A stretch of 21,535 bases of DNA from assembly GCA_964653235.1 (NCBI GenBank), contig CAZZCP010000042.1, positions 1 to 21,535 of the forward strand, written 5' to 3'. The first letter of the stretch is position 1; every line of letters begins with the position of its first letter. Of this stretch, positions 7,029 through 14,646 are shown piece after piece. Source of the DNA: CAZZCP01 sp964653235 (GTDB lineage: Bacteria > Bdellovibrionota > Bdellovibrionia > Bdellovibrionales > UBA840). The position numbers and the translations under genes were made by a program. Below the pieces are notes generated by a model. That model saw only the letters and a program-made list of their open reading frames with translations. It did no database searches and was not told the origin of the DNA.

Positions 7029-8204
7029 ATGAAAGAAAAAATATTTCTTGACTACCACTCAACTTCTCCCTGTGATCCCAGAGTCTTCGAAAAAATGAAG
7101 CCTTATTTCACCGACTTTTTTGGCAATGCTGCTAGCCAACATAGTTTGGGCTTTCAAAGTGCCCAGGCCATTGAAAAAGCGAGAGCACAAATTGCCTCTG
7201 CGATTCATTGCCAAGAAAAAGAAATTTATTTTACTTCTGGAGCCACCGAGAGCATCAATCTTGTGATTCGCGGACTCTGGCAAAGCTATGGCAGCCAAAA
7301 AAATCATTTTATTACCTCGAGTGTTGAACACAAAGCGGTTTTAGAAACCTATGAAGCAATTGAAAAACAGGGTGCAAAGATTACGATTTTGCCCGTCAAT
7401 TCGGAGGGTTTTCTTGAGCCAGAGACTCTGCAAAGTGCGATCACCGAAGACACTCTTTTAGTGAGTGTTATTTATGCCAACAACGAAGTGGGTTCGATCA
7501 ATGACTTAGAAAGACTTGCTAAAATTACTAAAGAAAAGGGCAGCTTATTTTTTACAGATGCGGTTCAAGCTCTCGGAAAAGTTGAATTAAATCTAGAAAA
7601 AATTCCCGGTGACTTTCTATGTCTCTCCTCACACAAATTCTATGGCCCCAAGGGAGCAGGAATTCTCTACATTCGTGAGCAAAAACCAAGATTGCGACTC
7701 CAAGCTCAACTCACTGGAGGCGGTCATGAGAAAGGTTTGCGCTCTGGTACACTCAATGTTCCTGCCATTGTTGGTATGGGTGAGGCAGCCGAAATCTGCA
7801 CTCAAAAATTAAATGATGAAATCAATGATATGCGAAAAAAACGCGACTATTTACAAAAAAAGATCGAACAAAACTTAATGGCTCAGAATATTTCTTTTCA
7901 GATCAATGGCCCTAAAGATCTTGACCGTAAGCTGCCCCACAATCTCAACCTCTCCATAGATCGACTGCAGCTATCGGAGTTTCAAAAGCATTTGCCCTTT
8001 GTCGCTTTTAGTACTGGCTCGGCCTGCAGCTCTGCTTCAGCGAAACCTAGCTATGTACTTACTGCCATTGGTCTAGACGATGACAAGGCCAAAAGCACTG
8101 TACGCTTTAGCGTGGGTAGATTTACTAGCTTTGAAGAACTCGACGCAGCATCAGATGCTATAGGCCAAGCCATATCTGCCTCAAGAATACCGGATATTCT
8201 CTAA
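7029..8204 (+). CDS. iscS: Cysteine desulfurase (NifS/IscS class)
   Basis: A 391-residue PLP enzyme that removes sulfur from cysteine to supply Fe-S cluster assembly and thiolation. The pyridoxal lysine K203 lies in SSHKFYGPKGAG. H101, D177 and Q180 match the cofactor-contacting residues, and the persulfide-forming cysteine C333 is in STGSACSSASAKPSY. The N-terminus IFLDYHSTSPCDP replaces the more common LDNNATTPVDP but keeps its register, so ATG 7029 is the right start. The G-run before the ATG is only 1 nt away, too close for a normal ribosome site, and is held in an inverted repeat. The IscA-type gene follows 75 bp downstream; no IscU scaffold, IscR or HscA/HscB gene is present. It could equally serve tRNA thiolation. 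Confidence 0.93.
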   Translation: MKEKIFLDYHSTSPCDPRVFEKMKPYFTDFFGNAASQHSLGFQSAQAIEKARAQIASAIHCQEKEIYFTSGATESINLVIRGLWQSYGSQKNHFITSSVEHKAVLETYEAIEKQGAKITILPVNSEGFLEPETLQSAITEDTLLVSVIYANNEVGSINDLERLAKITKEKGSLFFTDAVQALGKVELNLEKIPGDFLCLSSHKFYGPKGAGILYIREQKPRLRLQAQLTGGGHEKGLRSGTLNVPAIVGMGEAAEICTQKLNDEINDMRKKRDYLQKKIEQNLMAQNISFQINGPKDLDRKLPHNLNLSIDRLQLSEFQKHLPFVAFSTGSACSSASAKPSYVLTAIGLDDDKAKSTVRFSVGRFTSFEELDAASDAIGQAISASRIPDIL

Positions 8205-8243
8205 GTTGCTGAAATTTTGATCTTTTTTTTGAACCAAAAAGTA

Positions 8244-8272
8244 TGGACGAAAATTCATTTTTCTCGTATTCT
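8244..8272 (+). promoter_or_regulatory. Candidate promoter of iscA, possibly leaderless
   Basis: TGGACG (8244-8249), a 17-nt spacer and TATTCT (8267-8272) precede the ATG at 8280 by 7 nt. No Shine-Dalgarno sequence is present in front of the ATG, consistent with a leaderless message. Confidence 0.35.
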
Positions 8273-8279
8273 AATATCT

Positions 8280-8603
8280 ATGATAAAGATCAGTGACAAT
8301 GCCCAAAAACAAATTCAGCTGTTGATGAACGAAGAAGGCAAACCAAATTCTTTTCTGCGAGTACAGGTGCAAAAAGGCGGCTGCTCTGGACTTAGCTACA
8401 AATTAGATTTCACAGAAGAAAGCAGAGAAAAAGACCAAATTATCGAAGTCGAAAATATTAAGGTTTTGATTGATCCAAAGAGTCTAATGTTTGTCGCAGG
8501 GATGACTCTTGATTACTCTGGCGGACTCAATGGCAGTGGCTTTGGTTTTGAAAATCCCAATGCGTCTAAAACCTGTGGATGCGGCTCCTCTTTTGCTGTT
8601 TAG
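8280..8603 (+). CDS. iscA: A-type iron-sulfur carrier protein (IscA/ErpA/HesB family)
   Basis: A 107-residue A-type carrier that holds Fe or an Fe-S cluster and passes it to target proteins. All three ligand cysteines are present: C35 in KGGCSGLSY, and C99 and C101 in the C-terminal TCGCGSSF. I start at ATG 8280, which gives the compact family N-terminus MIKISDNAQKQI. A TTG at 8217 would add 21 hydrophobic residues that the family lacks. There is no ribosome site, but a promoter-like pair ends 7 nt before the ATG. It follows iscS by 75 bp, so a functional pairing with the desulfurase is likely. Distinction between IscA, ErpA and SufA is not possible here. Confidence 0.9.
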   Translation: MIKISDNAQKQIQLLMNEEGKPNSFLRVQVQKGGCSGLSYKLDFTEESREKDQIIEVENIKVLIDPKSLMFVAGMTLDYSGGLNGSGFGFENPNASKTCGCGSSFAV

Positions 8604-8622
8604 CGGAATAATAGCTTTTTTT
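8595..8622 (+). terminator. Candidate intrinsic terminator after iscA
   Basis: GCTGTT (8595-8600) can pair with AATAGC (8610-8615, one G-T pair) around a 9-nt loop containing the iscA stop, followed directly by seven T (8616-8622). The stem is short, so termination may be weak. Confidence 0.4.
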
Positions 8623-8639
8623 CTCGACACCTAAATCTA

Positions 8640-8665
8640 AGGAAGTAGTATTTCCTCTCTAGGAG
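8640..8665 (+). promoter_or_regulatory. fabH leader with two mutually exclusive small hairpins
   Basis: AGGAA (8640-8644) can pair with TTCCT (8652-8656). Alternatively TCCTC (8653-8657) pairs with GAGGA (8663-8667), the fabH Shine-Dalgarno sequence. The two cannot form together. Five-bp stems are common by chance, so this is tentative. Confidence 0.2.
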
Positions 8666-8670
8666 GATTT

Positions 8671-9675
8671 ATGGCTTTGAGAACCCGTGTTCAGGGAAGT
8701 GGGATGTTTGTCCCTAAAAAAGTGGTAAAGAACAAAGATCTTGAAGAAATGCTCAATACCAGCGATGAGTGGATTGTTCAAAGATCTGGAATCGAAGAAA
8801 GAAGATGGGTCGAGCCGGGCGATACTATCTTAAGCATGGCCACAGAAGCCTCTCGGCAAGCCATACAAAACTCCAATTTAGAAGTCGATGATATTGACGC
8901 CATAATATTTGGCTGTTTGGTTTCTGATTATATTTTTCCTGGAACCGGATGCCTACTGCAGGCAGAGCTCGGCTGCAAACGCAATATCCCCGCTTTAGAT
9001 ATTCGAAACCAATGCAGTGGTTTTATTTATGCCTTGCAGGTAGCCGATGCTTGGATTCGAGCTGGAATGTACAAAAATGTTTTGATTGTAGCCTCTGAAA
9101 TTCACTCGACCTCACTTTGGAAAAAACCCGAGGGCCGCGACGTAAGTGTTTTGTTTGGTGATGGCTCAGGCGCAATTGTCGTCTCAGCCAATGAAGATAG
9201 CGAAAGAATTCTTCTTGATTCTGTTATCTATTCGCAAGGTGAGTTTGCCGATAAGCTCTGTTTAAAAAAACCGACTCCCAATGATTTTCCAAGACTCAAA
9301 GACCCCGTGCATGAAGCCGAACGTGAGTGGTATCCTTTTATGGAAGGAAGGGCTGTTTTTAAGCACGCAGTAACTCGAATGTGTGAAGTCATGAGCGAAA
9401 TCTGCAAGAAAAACAATATAGACATTCAAGATGTGAAAATGATCATTCCGCACCAAGCAAATCTAAGAATTAACCTCACAGTACTTGAAACCTTGGGACT
9501 GCCCTTTGATCGCGCTCATCATACTCTGCAAAAATATGGCAATACGACGATGTCTACGATTCCGATCACTGCTCACGAAGCCCGTGAAGAAGGAAAAATT
9601 AAAGAAGGCGACTTAGTAGCTTATTTGGCTTTTGGCTCAGGATTTACATGGGGCGCTGCCTTAGTTCGCTACTGA
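8671..9675 (+). CDS. fabH: 3-oxoacyl-ACP synthase III (KAS III)
   Basis: A 334-residue thiolase-fold condensing enzyme. The catalytic triad is visible as C115 in IRNQCSGF, H261 in IPHQANLRI and N291 in KYGNTTMSTIP, and the glycine-rich LFGDGSGAIV (161-170) is typical of FabH. It would condense acetyl-CoA or a branched acyl-CoA with malonyl-ACP to start fatty-acid synthesis. Substrate choice, and a role in a specialised pathway, cannot be read from sequence. A strong AGGAGG ribosome site lies 5 nt before ATG. No other fab genes are adjacent, unlike the common plsX-fabH-fabD-fabG cluster. The last 28 bp encode the start and signal peptide of the next gene in another frame. Confidence 0.92.
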   Translation: MALRTRVQGSGMFVPKKVVKNKDLEEMLNTSDEWIVQRSGIEERRWVEPGDTILSMATEASRQAIQNSNLEVDDIDAIIFGCLVSDYIFPGTGCLLQAELGCKRNIPALDIRNQCSGFIYALQVADAWIRAGMYKNVLIVASEIHSTSLWKKPEGRDVSVLFGDGSGAIVVSANEDSERILLDSVIYSQGEFADKLCLKKPTPNDFPRLKDPVHEAEREWYPFMEGRAVFKHAVTRMCEVMSEICKKNNIDIQDVKMIIPHQANLRINLTVLETLGLPFDRAHHTLQKYGNTTMSTIPITAHEAREEGKIKEGDLVAYLAFGSGFTWGAALVRY

Positions 9676-10418
9676 TCTTTTTATTCTGCAGTTCTACTTG
9701 GGCAGACTTTGATACCCGACTGACTCTAAATTTTCGAGACTATCCGATCGGTGGTACTCTCGAATGGGAATCTGGCTACAATCTTCTTCTTTATGGCAGC
9801 CCTGGCCCCACCAATCCTTTTTACGGCTATATCAGACCCGGCATGATGCTCGGCGGGCAAGGAGAGGCACAAGGCTTTATCGATATCTATCCTCTGTCGA
9901 TATTAGGTGTTCGCTTTGGCTCAAGCATGACTTTTCGCTATTATGAAATCGACCCCTTCGACTGCGAAGTTGTTGTTTGTGATGGTTTGGTACAAAGAAA
10001 CTTTTATCGAGTTCGAGCCAATTTGGGTTACGCCTTTCTCTATGCACTCCCCTTCTTTTACGAAGGTCTAAACATGGCCACAAATTTTGAACAAGAAGAT
10101 CAAAACACTCCTTTTGCTCTTGAAAATGGTCCCTTGCTTGCCAGTCCTGGAGAAGACCGAGAATTTGCCCTAGGGGTTACAGTAGGCCTTAAACTGAGTG
10201 ATTCTTTGCATGCTATTTGGTTTTATAAAAAAGCAGAGACAGTTCTTGCTGAGTCAGAATATCAGTTTTGGGCGTCTGGCCTTCGCTACTTTTGGGGAGA
10301 GTGGAATGTCGCCGTATTAGGCGGAAACTTTCAAAGCAATTTTGATGAAAGTTCCCCAAGTATTGCGGCATATTTGTCTTGGTTGCCGCAGCCCTCTCTT
10401 GACATTAAAGATCAGTAG
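9648..10418 (+). CDS. Exported protein, probable outer-membrane beta-barrel
   Basis: A 256-residue protein with an N-terminal signal peptide (MGRCLSSLLIFLFCSSTWA, cleavage after residue 19). The rest has alternating hydrophobic and polar stretches with many Tyr, Phe and Trp and Gly-rich turns (LEWESGYNLLLYGS, LGVRFGSSMTFRYYEI, FYRVRANLGYAFLYA, FWASGLRYFWGEWNVAVLGG), which is the look of an outer-membrane barrel of roughly 10-12 strands. Two cysteines near residue 110 (DCEVVVCDG) could form a loop disulfide. I do not recognise a family. The ATG lies inside fabH (28-bp overlap) without a good ribosome site, so translation is probably coupled to fabH. It ends 10 bp from the convergent lipoprotein gene. 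Confidence 0.7.
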   Translation: MGRCLSSLLIFLFCSSTWADFDTRLTLNFRDYPIGGTLEWESGYNLLLYGSPGPTNPFYGYIRPGMMLGGQGEAQGFIDIYPLSILGVRFGSSMTFRYYEIDPFDCEVVVCDGLVQRNFYRVRANLGYAFLYALPFFYEGLNMATNFEQEDQNTPFALENGPLLASPGEDREFALGVTVGLKLSDSLHAIWFYKKAETVLAESEYQFWASGLRYFWGEWNVAVLGGNFQSNFDESSPSIAAYLSWLPQPSLDIKDQ

Positions 10419-10428
10419 TTCACTTTCA

Positions 10429-11661
10429 TTAGTAAGACTCTAATTCTATCCAGCAATCTCCTGAAGTTTCAGGCCACTTAGATGGTAGATTGTATTTATG
10501 CGCAAGACCTGCGGGAGTTTGAAACTCAATAAAACCAGTAGTATGATAACATACCTCAAACTCTCTTTCACCAGATTCTCCAGGCGCACCAGGTAAGATC
10601 ACAGCATAAATACTAAAAGGTACACAAGAACCTTTCTCAATGCCTTCAAGACTGACAATATTTCTATCTCGAGGATCATGAGCTAATGAGTGATTGTTTT
10701 CACAAGCAAAAAAATCTAACTCTGTGGGTGCATTGTCTAGGCATTGTTGTAAACTAGTTTGCACTGACTGATCTCCTCCTGCAAGATAGGTAGTGTCTCG
10801 CTTTAGTGTGCCATCCTCTAATTTCTCATTCCAATCCGATGGGCGATCAAAATTTCGAAGGCGAAGATTTAGAGTCTGGCCTCCATCTAGAGAAGAAAAT
10901 TGAACCTTAGATACATTGCCAACAGGAAATGTTCTTATTTGGCAATAGCCGACTTTGATAGAAGGAATTTCAAATAAGTTAAAGTGAATAGCTAATGCAG
11001 GTAATGTATCCGCAAAGCCAACAACAAATTCATCAGTCAGATCAATGATTCCTGAATTTATATCAAGTAAAAATGTAGTTATATTAAAAATCGATCCTCT
11101 TGCAACAGAAGGATTATTTTTAAAATAATTCTCCATTGCATCAATACCTTCCTGTGGAATTTGGAGAAAAAACTCTCCACCCTGATAAGATTCACCACAG
11201 TGACTTATCATTGCTTCGTCATTTTCTCTGCTAGCTAATGCTCCTCCTGTAAACTGAGCGACGGCTCCATAATCATAATATATATCTTTTTCAGGATCAC
11301 CGTCTGGAGAAGGTTCAAGGATTGTTGCCCAAACAAATGGCTGTAAGGATGCATCACCTGGTCTTTGGTTTACACTTGCTGCCATACAGGCCCAGCCTCT
11401 AAACTCAAGGGCACCAGTATTATTATTTTTAGAGATACTTTGTATTTTCGAGCAGAGTACCTTCTCTTGTTCATTATTGGAATTGCAACTTATTGACTCT
11501 GAGCTGTTATTCTTTTGCATACTCATCAGAGTTGGACTCAGATTGGTAGGCATATCCTGCGTATTTGCTTGTCCGCTAGATGTTGGCTCAAGCTGTGATC
11601 CACAGTTTTGATAGCCAATTAATACGAATAAAAATAAACTAATTGCAATTATAGATTTCAT
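10429..11661 (-). CDS. Cys-rich putative lipoprotein, function unknown
   Basis: A 410-residue protein starting at ATG 11661, which has GGGGG as ribosome site at 5 nt. A TTG four codons upstream overlaps that site and is rejected. The signal sequence MKSIIAISLFLFVLIGYQNC ends in a cysteine at residue 20, but the lipobox is odd (YQN-C instead of L-A/S-G/A-C). After a Ser/Asn/Thr-rich linker there is a region with a GWAC motif (LEFRGWACMAAS) and about ten further cysteines spread to the C-terminus (GDCWIEL), suggesting an extracytoplasmic disulfide-bonded fold. No enzyme motif is seen. It is alone between two convergent or separate units; 277 bp separate it from the ferredoxin gene upstream. Confidence 0.75.
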   Translation of the reverse strand: MKSIIAISLFLFVLIGYQNCGSQLEPTSSGQANTQDMPTNLSPTLMSMQKNNSSESISCNSNNEQEKVLCSKIQSISKNNNTGALEFRGWACMAASVNQRPGDASLQPFVWATILEPSPDGDPEKDIYYDYGAVAQFTGGALASRENDEAMISHCGESYQGGEFFLQIPQEGIDAMENYFKNNPSVARGSIFNITTFLLDINSGIIDLTDEFVVGFADTLPALAIHFNLFEIPSIKVGYCQIRTFPVGNVSKVQFSSLDGGQTLNLRLRNFDRPSDWNEKLEDGTLKRDTTYLAGGDQSVQTSLQQCLDNAPTELDFFACENNHSLAHDPRDRNIVSLEGIEKGSCVPFSIYAVILPGAPGESGEREFEVCYHTTGFIEFQTPAGLAHKYNLPSKWPETSGDCWIELESY

Positions 11662-11680
11662 AGTTTCCCCCAAACACCTG

Positions 11681-11709
11681 TTTTAAAGGCAATTCTTGTA
11701 CCATATCAA
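11681..11709 (-). promoter_or_regulatory. Weak candidate promoter of the Cys-rich lipoprotein gene
   Basis: On the minus strand TTGATA (11709-11704), a 17-nt spacer and TTAAAA (11686-11681) give a good -35 but a poor -10, about 20 nt before the ATG at 11661. The wider gap 11662-11938 holds no convincing gene and no clear terminator for the ferredoxin operon. Confidence 0.25.
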
Positions 11710-11938
11710 CTCAAACAAGATCGCTCTGACTTATCATTGGTGTTGCTCATTTTGATTCTCATTCGGAATAAAAGATTTAAATCTTTAAAAAGAGTAGGTA
11801 ATTTTGGGATGGTTTATGAAATACACACTGTATTTAAGTTTAACAGTGTCTCAATACAAGAATATCTTAAAATGATACACTTCGATACACAGCTAGACGA
11901 TACTTGTTCTGATGAACTTCGCTGATTGATATGAATAG

Positions 11939-12466
11939 CTATTTTCGGCCCTTCTTCTGCTGAATTCTCTTGAGCTCAGCCATCGCAACTTCTTGATCTT
12001 CGAGTCTTTCATCTAAAACCATGGCATCAGCTCCGCCATCAGCGACCGTCTTTTTGAACATCTCAAGATCGGCTCCGCCCAAGATGATCGAGCCTTCTAC
12101 GGCATGAGACTCCGTCTCTTCAGTCTTGGTCTTTGCGCCGCGGGCTTTCTTGGTATTCACGCCTCTCTTTGCCTTTTCAATTTGCTCGGTCAAATCGATG
12201 GTGATGTCTCCAAAACAATGCAGCTGGCAAGAGAGCCTTGAGCGATCTACAAAGTGAGCCGTACCAATCAAAGCCACTTCTTCGGGCGAGGGGGCAAGCA
12301 CATTGTATTCGCCCTCTTTGATTTGAATGCGGCATTCGGCACAAGATGGCAGCCCACCACAAACCGATTTGATGTGAATTCCATTGTCTTTTGCCACATC
12401 CAAAACCGAGTCTTGTGAGCTGATTTCAAACTCTTTATCTATCGGAAAAAACTTAACTTTGGCCAT
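11939..12466 (-). CDS. 2Fe-2S ferredoxin with a long C-terminal extension
   Basis: A 175-residue protein. Residues 1-97 are a plant/adrenodoxin-like [2Fe-2S] ferredoxin with ligands C36, C42, C45 (CGGLPSCAEC) and C80 (RLSCQLHC); C84 is an extra cysteine. It would carry single electrons in the cytoplasm. Residues ~98-175 form a charged Lys/Glu-rich tail (KRGVNTKKARGAKTKTEE, ending AELKRIQQKKGRK) that ferredoxins normally lack, perhaps a docking or RNA-binding segment. The start is 2 bp after the rny stop, so it is the last gene of the zapA, cyclo-ligase, rny, ferredoxin operon. Its redox partner is not evident in the window. Confidence 0.88.
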   Translation of the reverse strand: MAKVKFFPIDKEFEISSQDSVLDVAKDNGIHIKSVCGGLPSCAECRIQIKEGEYNVLAPSPEEVALIGTAHFVDRSRLSCQLHCFGDITIDLTEQIEKAKRGVNTKKARGAKTKTEETESHAVEGSIILGGADLEMFKKTVADGGADAMVLDERLEDQEVAMAELKRIQQKKGRK

Positions 12467-12468
12467 GA

Positions 12469-14046
12469 TTATCTCGCATGATCAACGGCGCGAATCTCTC
12501 GAACCACAGTGACTTTAATTTGTCCGGGGTAAGACATTTCTTGTTCTATCTTTCGAGCAATATCTCGGCTCAAGCCCACAGCCATTCCATCACTGATCTT
12601 ACTGCCTTCTACTAGAACTCGAATCTCACGACCTGCTTGCAAGGCATAACTTCGAATCACCCCATCAAAGCTATTGGCGATCGATTCGAGCTCTTCGAGT
12701 CGATTGACATAGGTTTCGGTCATTTGCTTTCGGGCCCCAGGTCTGGCACTCGATAGAGCATCTGCCGCCTGCACCAAGTGAGCAATTAAAGTATTGGGTT
12801 TTTCATCTTCATGGTGAGCACGAATGGCATGTACAATAGCCTCACTCTCACCGTATTTCTTTACAAAATCGGCACCAATCACCGCGTGCGAACCTGCCAC
12901 CGAATGATCGAGAGCCTTACCCACATCGTGCAATACGGCGGCTCTTCGAGCCTTTTGCACATTGGCGCCCATTTCGGCTGCCATCATTCCGCAGATAAAT
13001 CCACATTCAATGCTGTGAGTGTAGTTATTTTGTGTGTAAGAGGTTCTATATTTTAAACTTCCCAATAGCTTAGTGATTTCAGGGTTTACGCCATGTATGC
13101 CAAGCTCATAGAGGGCTTTTTCACCATCGGCTTGAATCGATTTAAACAGCTCTTTCTTTTCTTTGTCGAGAACCTCTTCAATCTTTCCAGGGTGAATACG
13201 GCCATCTTCGATCAACTTGGTCAAAGTTCTGCGGGCAAGCTCACGGCGAACCGGATCAAAGCCCGAAATCACAACCGCTTCAGGAGTTTCATCAACAATC
13301 AGATCTACACCACATGCGGTTTCTAGAGCACGAATGTTTCTCCCTTCTCGGCCAATGATTTTACCTTTTATCTCTTCATTCGGAAGCTCAACCACACTTG
13401 CCGATCTTTCGGCAACGTACTCTCCGGAGTAGCGAGATATTGCGATGCCGATAATTCTCTTGGCTCTTGCCTCGGCATCTTCGCGGGCCTCTTCTTCAAT
13501 GCGCGCAGCAAGTTGCGAAGCATAGGCCTTGGCTTCAGTCTTCACCACTTCGACCAATTCATTTTTTGCTTGCTCGGCACTGTAGTTGGCAACTCCTTCG
13601 AGTTTGCTTTCAAGATCGGCAAGCATCTGTTTTGACTTGGCTTCAAAATCTTGCATCTTTTTTTCGGCAATCTTTATTTTTTCTTCGCGAGACTCAACAT
13701 GTCTTTTTTTATTCTTAATCTCTTCTTGTTTATCGCGGTACTCTGCCTCGAGCTGCTTTTGTTTGTTCTTAAAAGACTTCTCGGTTCTCTCTAAATTCTG
13801 TTTGGTCTTTTCAATATCTTTTTCGGCTGATTTTTTAACCTTCGTCTCAACTTCAGAAGCTCTCTTTTTGGCATCTTTTTCAACACGAGATGCTTCGCGC
13901 TCGGCCCGGCTTACGATTCTTTCTGCCTCTTTGTGAGCGTTTCTGCGAATTTTTTCGTCATAAAAGTTGCGAAAGGTATTCATTGCCAAAGCACCAAAAA
14001 TCAAGCTGCCAATACCAACTCCGCCAGTAATCCATATGCTTTCCAT
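12469..14046 (-). CDS. rny: Ribonuclease Y (membrane-anchored endoribonuclease)
   Basis: A 525-residue RNase Y of the usual family length. An N-terminal membrane anchor (about 4-24) is followed by a long Lys/Glu/Arg coiled coil (about 30-200). Next comes a KH RNA-binding domain with KIIGREGRNIRALE (229-242) and an HD phosphohydrolase domain with H344, the HD pair H373-D374 in VLHDVGKALDH, and D429. RNase Y starts bulk mRNA decay at the inner face of the membrane. The start is 1 bp from the stop of the cyclo-ligase gene and has a purine-rich ribosome site. The ferredoxin gene begins 2 bp downstream, so all are in one transcript. Confidence 0.97.
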   Translation of the reverse strand: MESIWITGGVGIGSLIFGALAMNTFRNFYDEKIRRNAHKEAERIVSRAEREASRVEKDAKKRASEVETKVKKSAEKDIEKTKQNLERTEKSFKNKQKQLEAEYRDKQEEIKNKKRHVESREEKIKIAEKKMQDFEAKSKQMLADLESKLEGVANYSAEQAKNELVEVVKTEAKAYASQLAARIEEEAREDAEARAKRIIGIAISRYSGEYVAERSASVVELPNEEIKGKIIGREGRNIRALETACGVDLIVDETPEAVVISGFDPVRRELARRTLTKLIEDGRIHPGKIEEVLDKEKKELFKSIQADGEKALYELGIHGVNPEITKLLGSLKYRTSYTQNNYTHSIECGFICGMMAAEMGANVQKARRAAVLHDVGKALDHSVAGSHAVIGADFVKKYGESEAIVHAIRAHHEDEKPNTLIAHLVQAADALSSARPGARKQMTETYVNRLEELESIANSFDGVIRSYALQAGREIRVLVEGSKISDGMAVGLSRDIARKIEQEMSYPGQIKVTVVREIRAVDHAR

Positions 14047-14047
14047 T

Positions 14048-14623
14048 TTAGCTCTCTCTTTCTACCTGAATGATTTCATTTTCAGTGATGATCAAATCCA
14101 AACTCTCATCACTTTCTTCAACAGGTATGTTCTCTGCCACCTGAACGCTCCAAACTATGCCAATGCGTAAGTTCGAAAAGCCATTGAGATAGCGATCATA
14201 AAAAGCCTTCCCCATTCCAAGTCTGTTGCCTCTGCGATCGACGGCACAGGCTGGTATGAGCAAGGCATCCAATTTGTTTTTGTCTATAAATTTCGATTTC
14301 TCCACAATCGGCTCTGCAATCCCTAGAGGAGATAGCGCAAATTCCGACTCTGAAAGGGGCAAGTAAAACTGCATTTGCTCATCCTCAAGTTTGGGATAAG
14401 CCCATTGAATAGAATAACTTTGACAAAAAAACTCTGGATCTGCTTCTGAAGGCAATGCCTTATATGTACCACAAGTTTTAATGTCAGGTCGGTCTTGAAA
14501 AAAAGCCTGCAAGTTCTGAGACAATTGCCGACAGAGATCTTGTTTTCGATCTTGGCAAAAGTCTTTTCGAAGCTGCTTATAATGCATACGCATCAAGGAC
14601 TTCTCATCTTGAATGCTGTTCAT
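14048..14623 (-). CDS. 5-formyltetrahydrofolate cyclo-ligase family (MTHFS/YgfA)
   Basis: A 191-residue protein of usual length. It carries the ATP/folate-binding signature RRGNRLGMGKAFYDRY (130-145), the upstream GIAEP segment (101-105) and the N-terminal basic helix (MRMHYKQLRK). The enzyme converts 5-formyl-THF to 5,10-methenyl-THF using ATP, clearing a folate by-product. The ribosome site GAGGG is a few bases before ATG. It lies 23 bp after zapA and 1 bp before rny. The zapA to cyclo-ligase order is widely conserved in Proteobacteria, often with the 6S RNA gene between; here the gap is too small for that. Confidence 0.9.
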   Translation of the reverse strand: MNSIQDEKSLMRMHYKQLRKDFCQDRKQDLCRQLSQNLQAFFQDRPDIKTCGTYKALPSEADPEFFCQSYSIQWAYPKLEDEQMQFYLPLSESEFALSPLGIAEPIVEKSKFIDKNKLDALLIPACAVDRRGNRLGMGKAFYDRYLNGFSNLRIGIVWSVQVAENIPVEESDESLDLIITENEIIQVERES

Positions 14624-14646
14624 TCTATCCCTCAGTTAAAAGCCAA

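Noticed and set aside
8217..8279. TTG start adding 21 residues to IscA
   Set aside because: The added residues are unlike the family N-terminus, and MIKISDNAQ at 8280 matches it.
11737..11925. 62-codon open frame in the gap between ferredoxin and the Cys-rich lipoprotein
   Set aside because: No ribosome site, no recognisable motif, and composition is like the surrounding AT-rich spacer.
13586..13936. 116-codon frame antisense to rny
   Set aside because: It is the complement of the Lys/Glu coiled coil, giving a Ser/Phe-rich low-complexity shadow.
14624..14646. 6S RNA gene between zapA and the cyclo-ligase
   Set aside because: The usual place in Proteobacteria, but the gap is only 23 nt and holds just the ribosome site.
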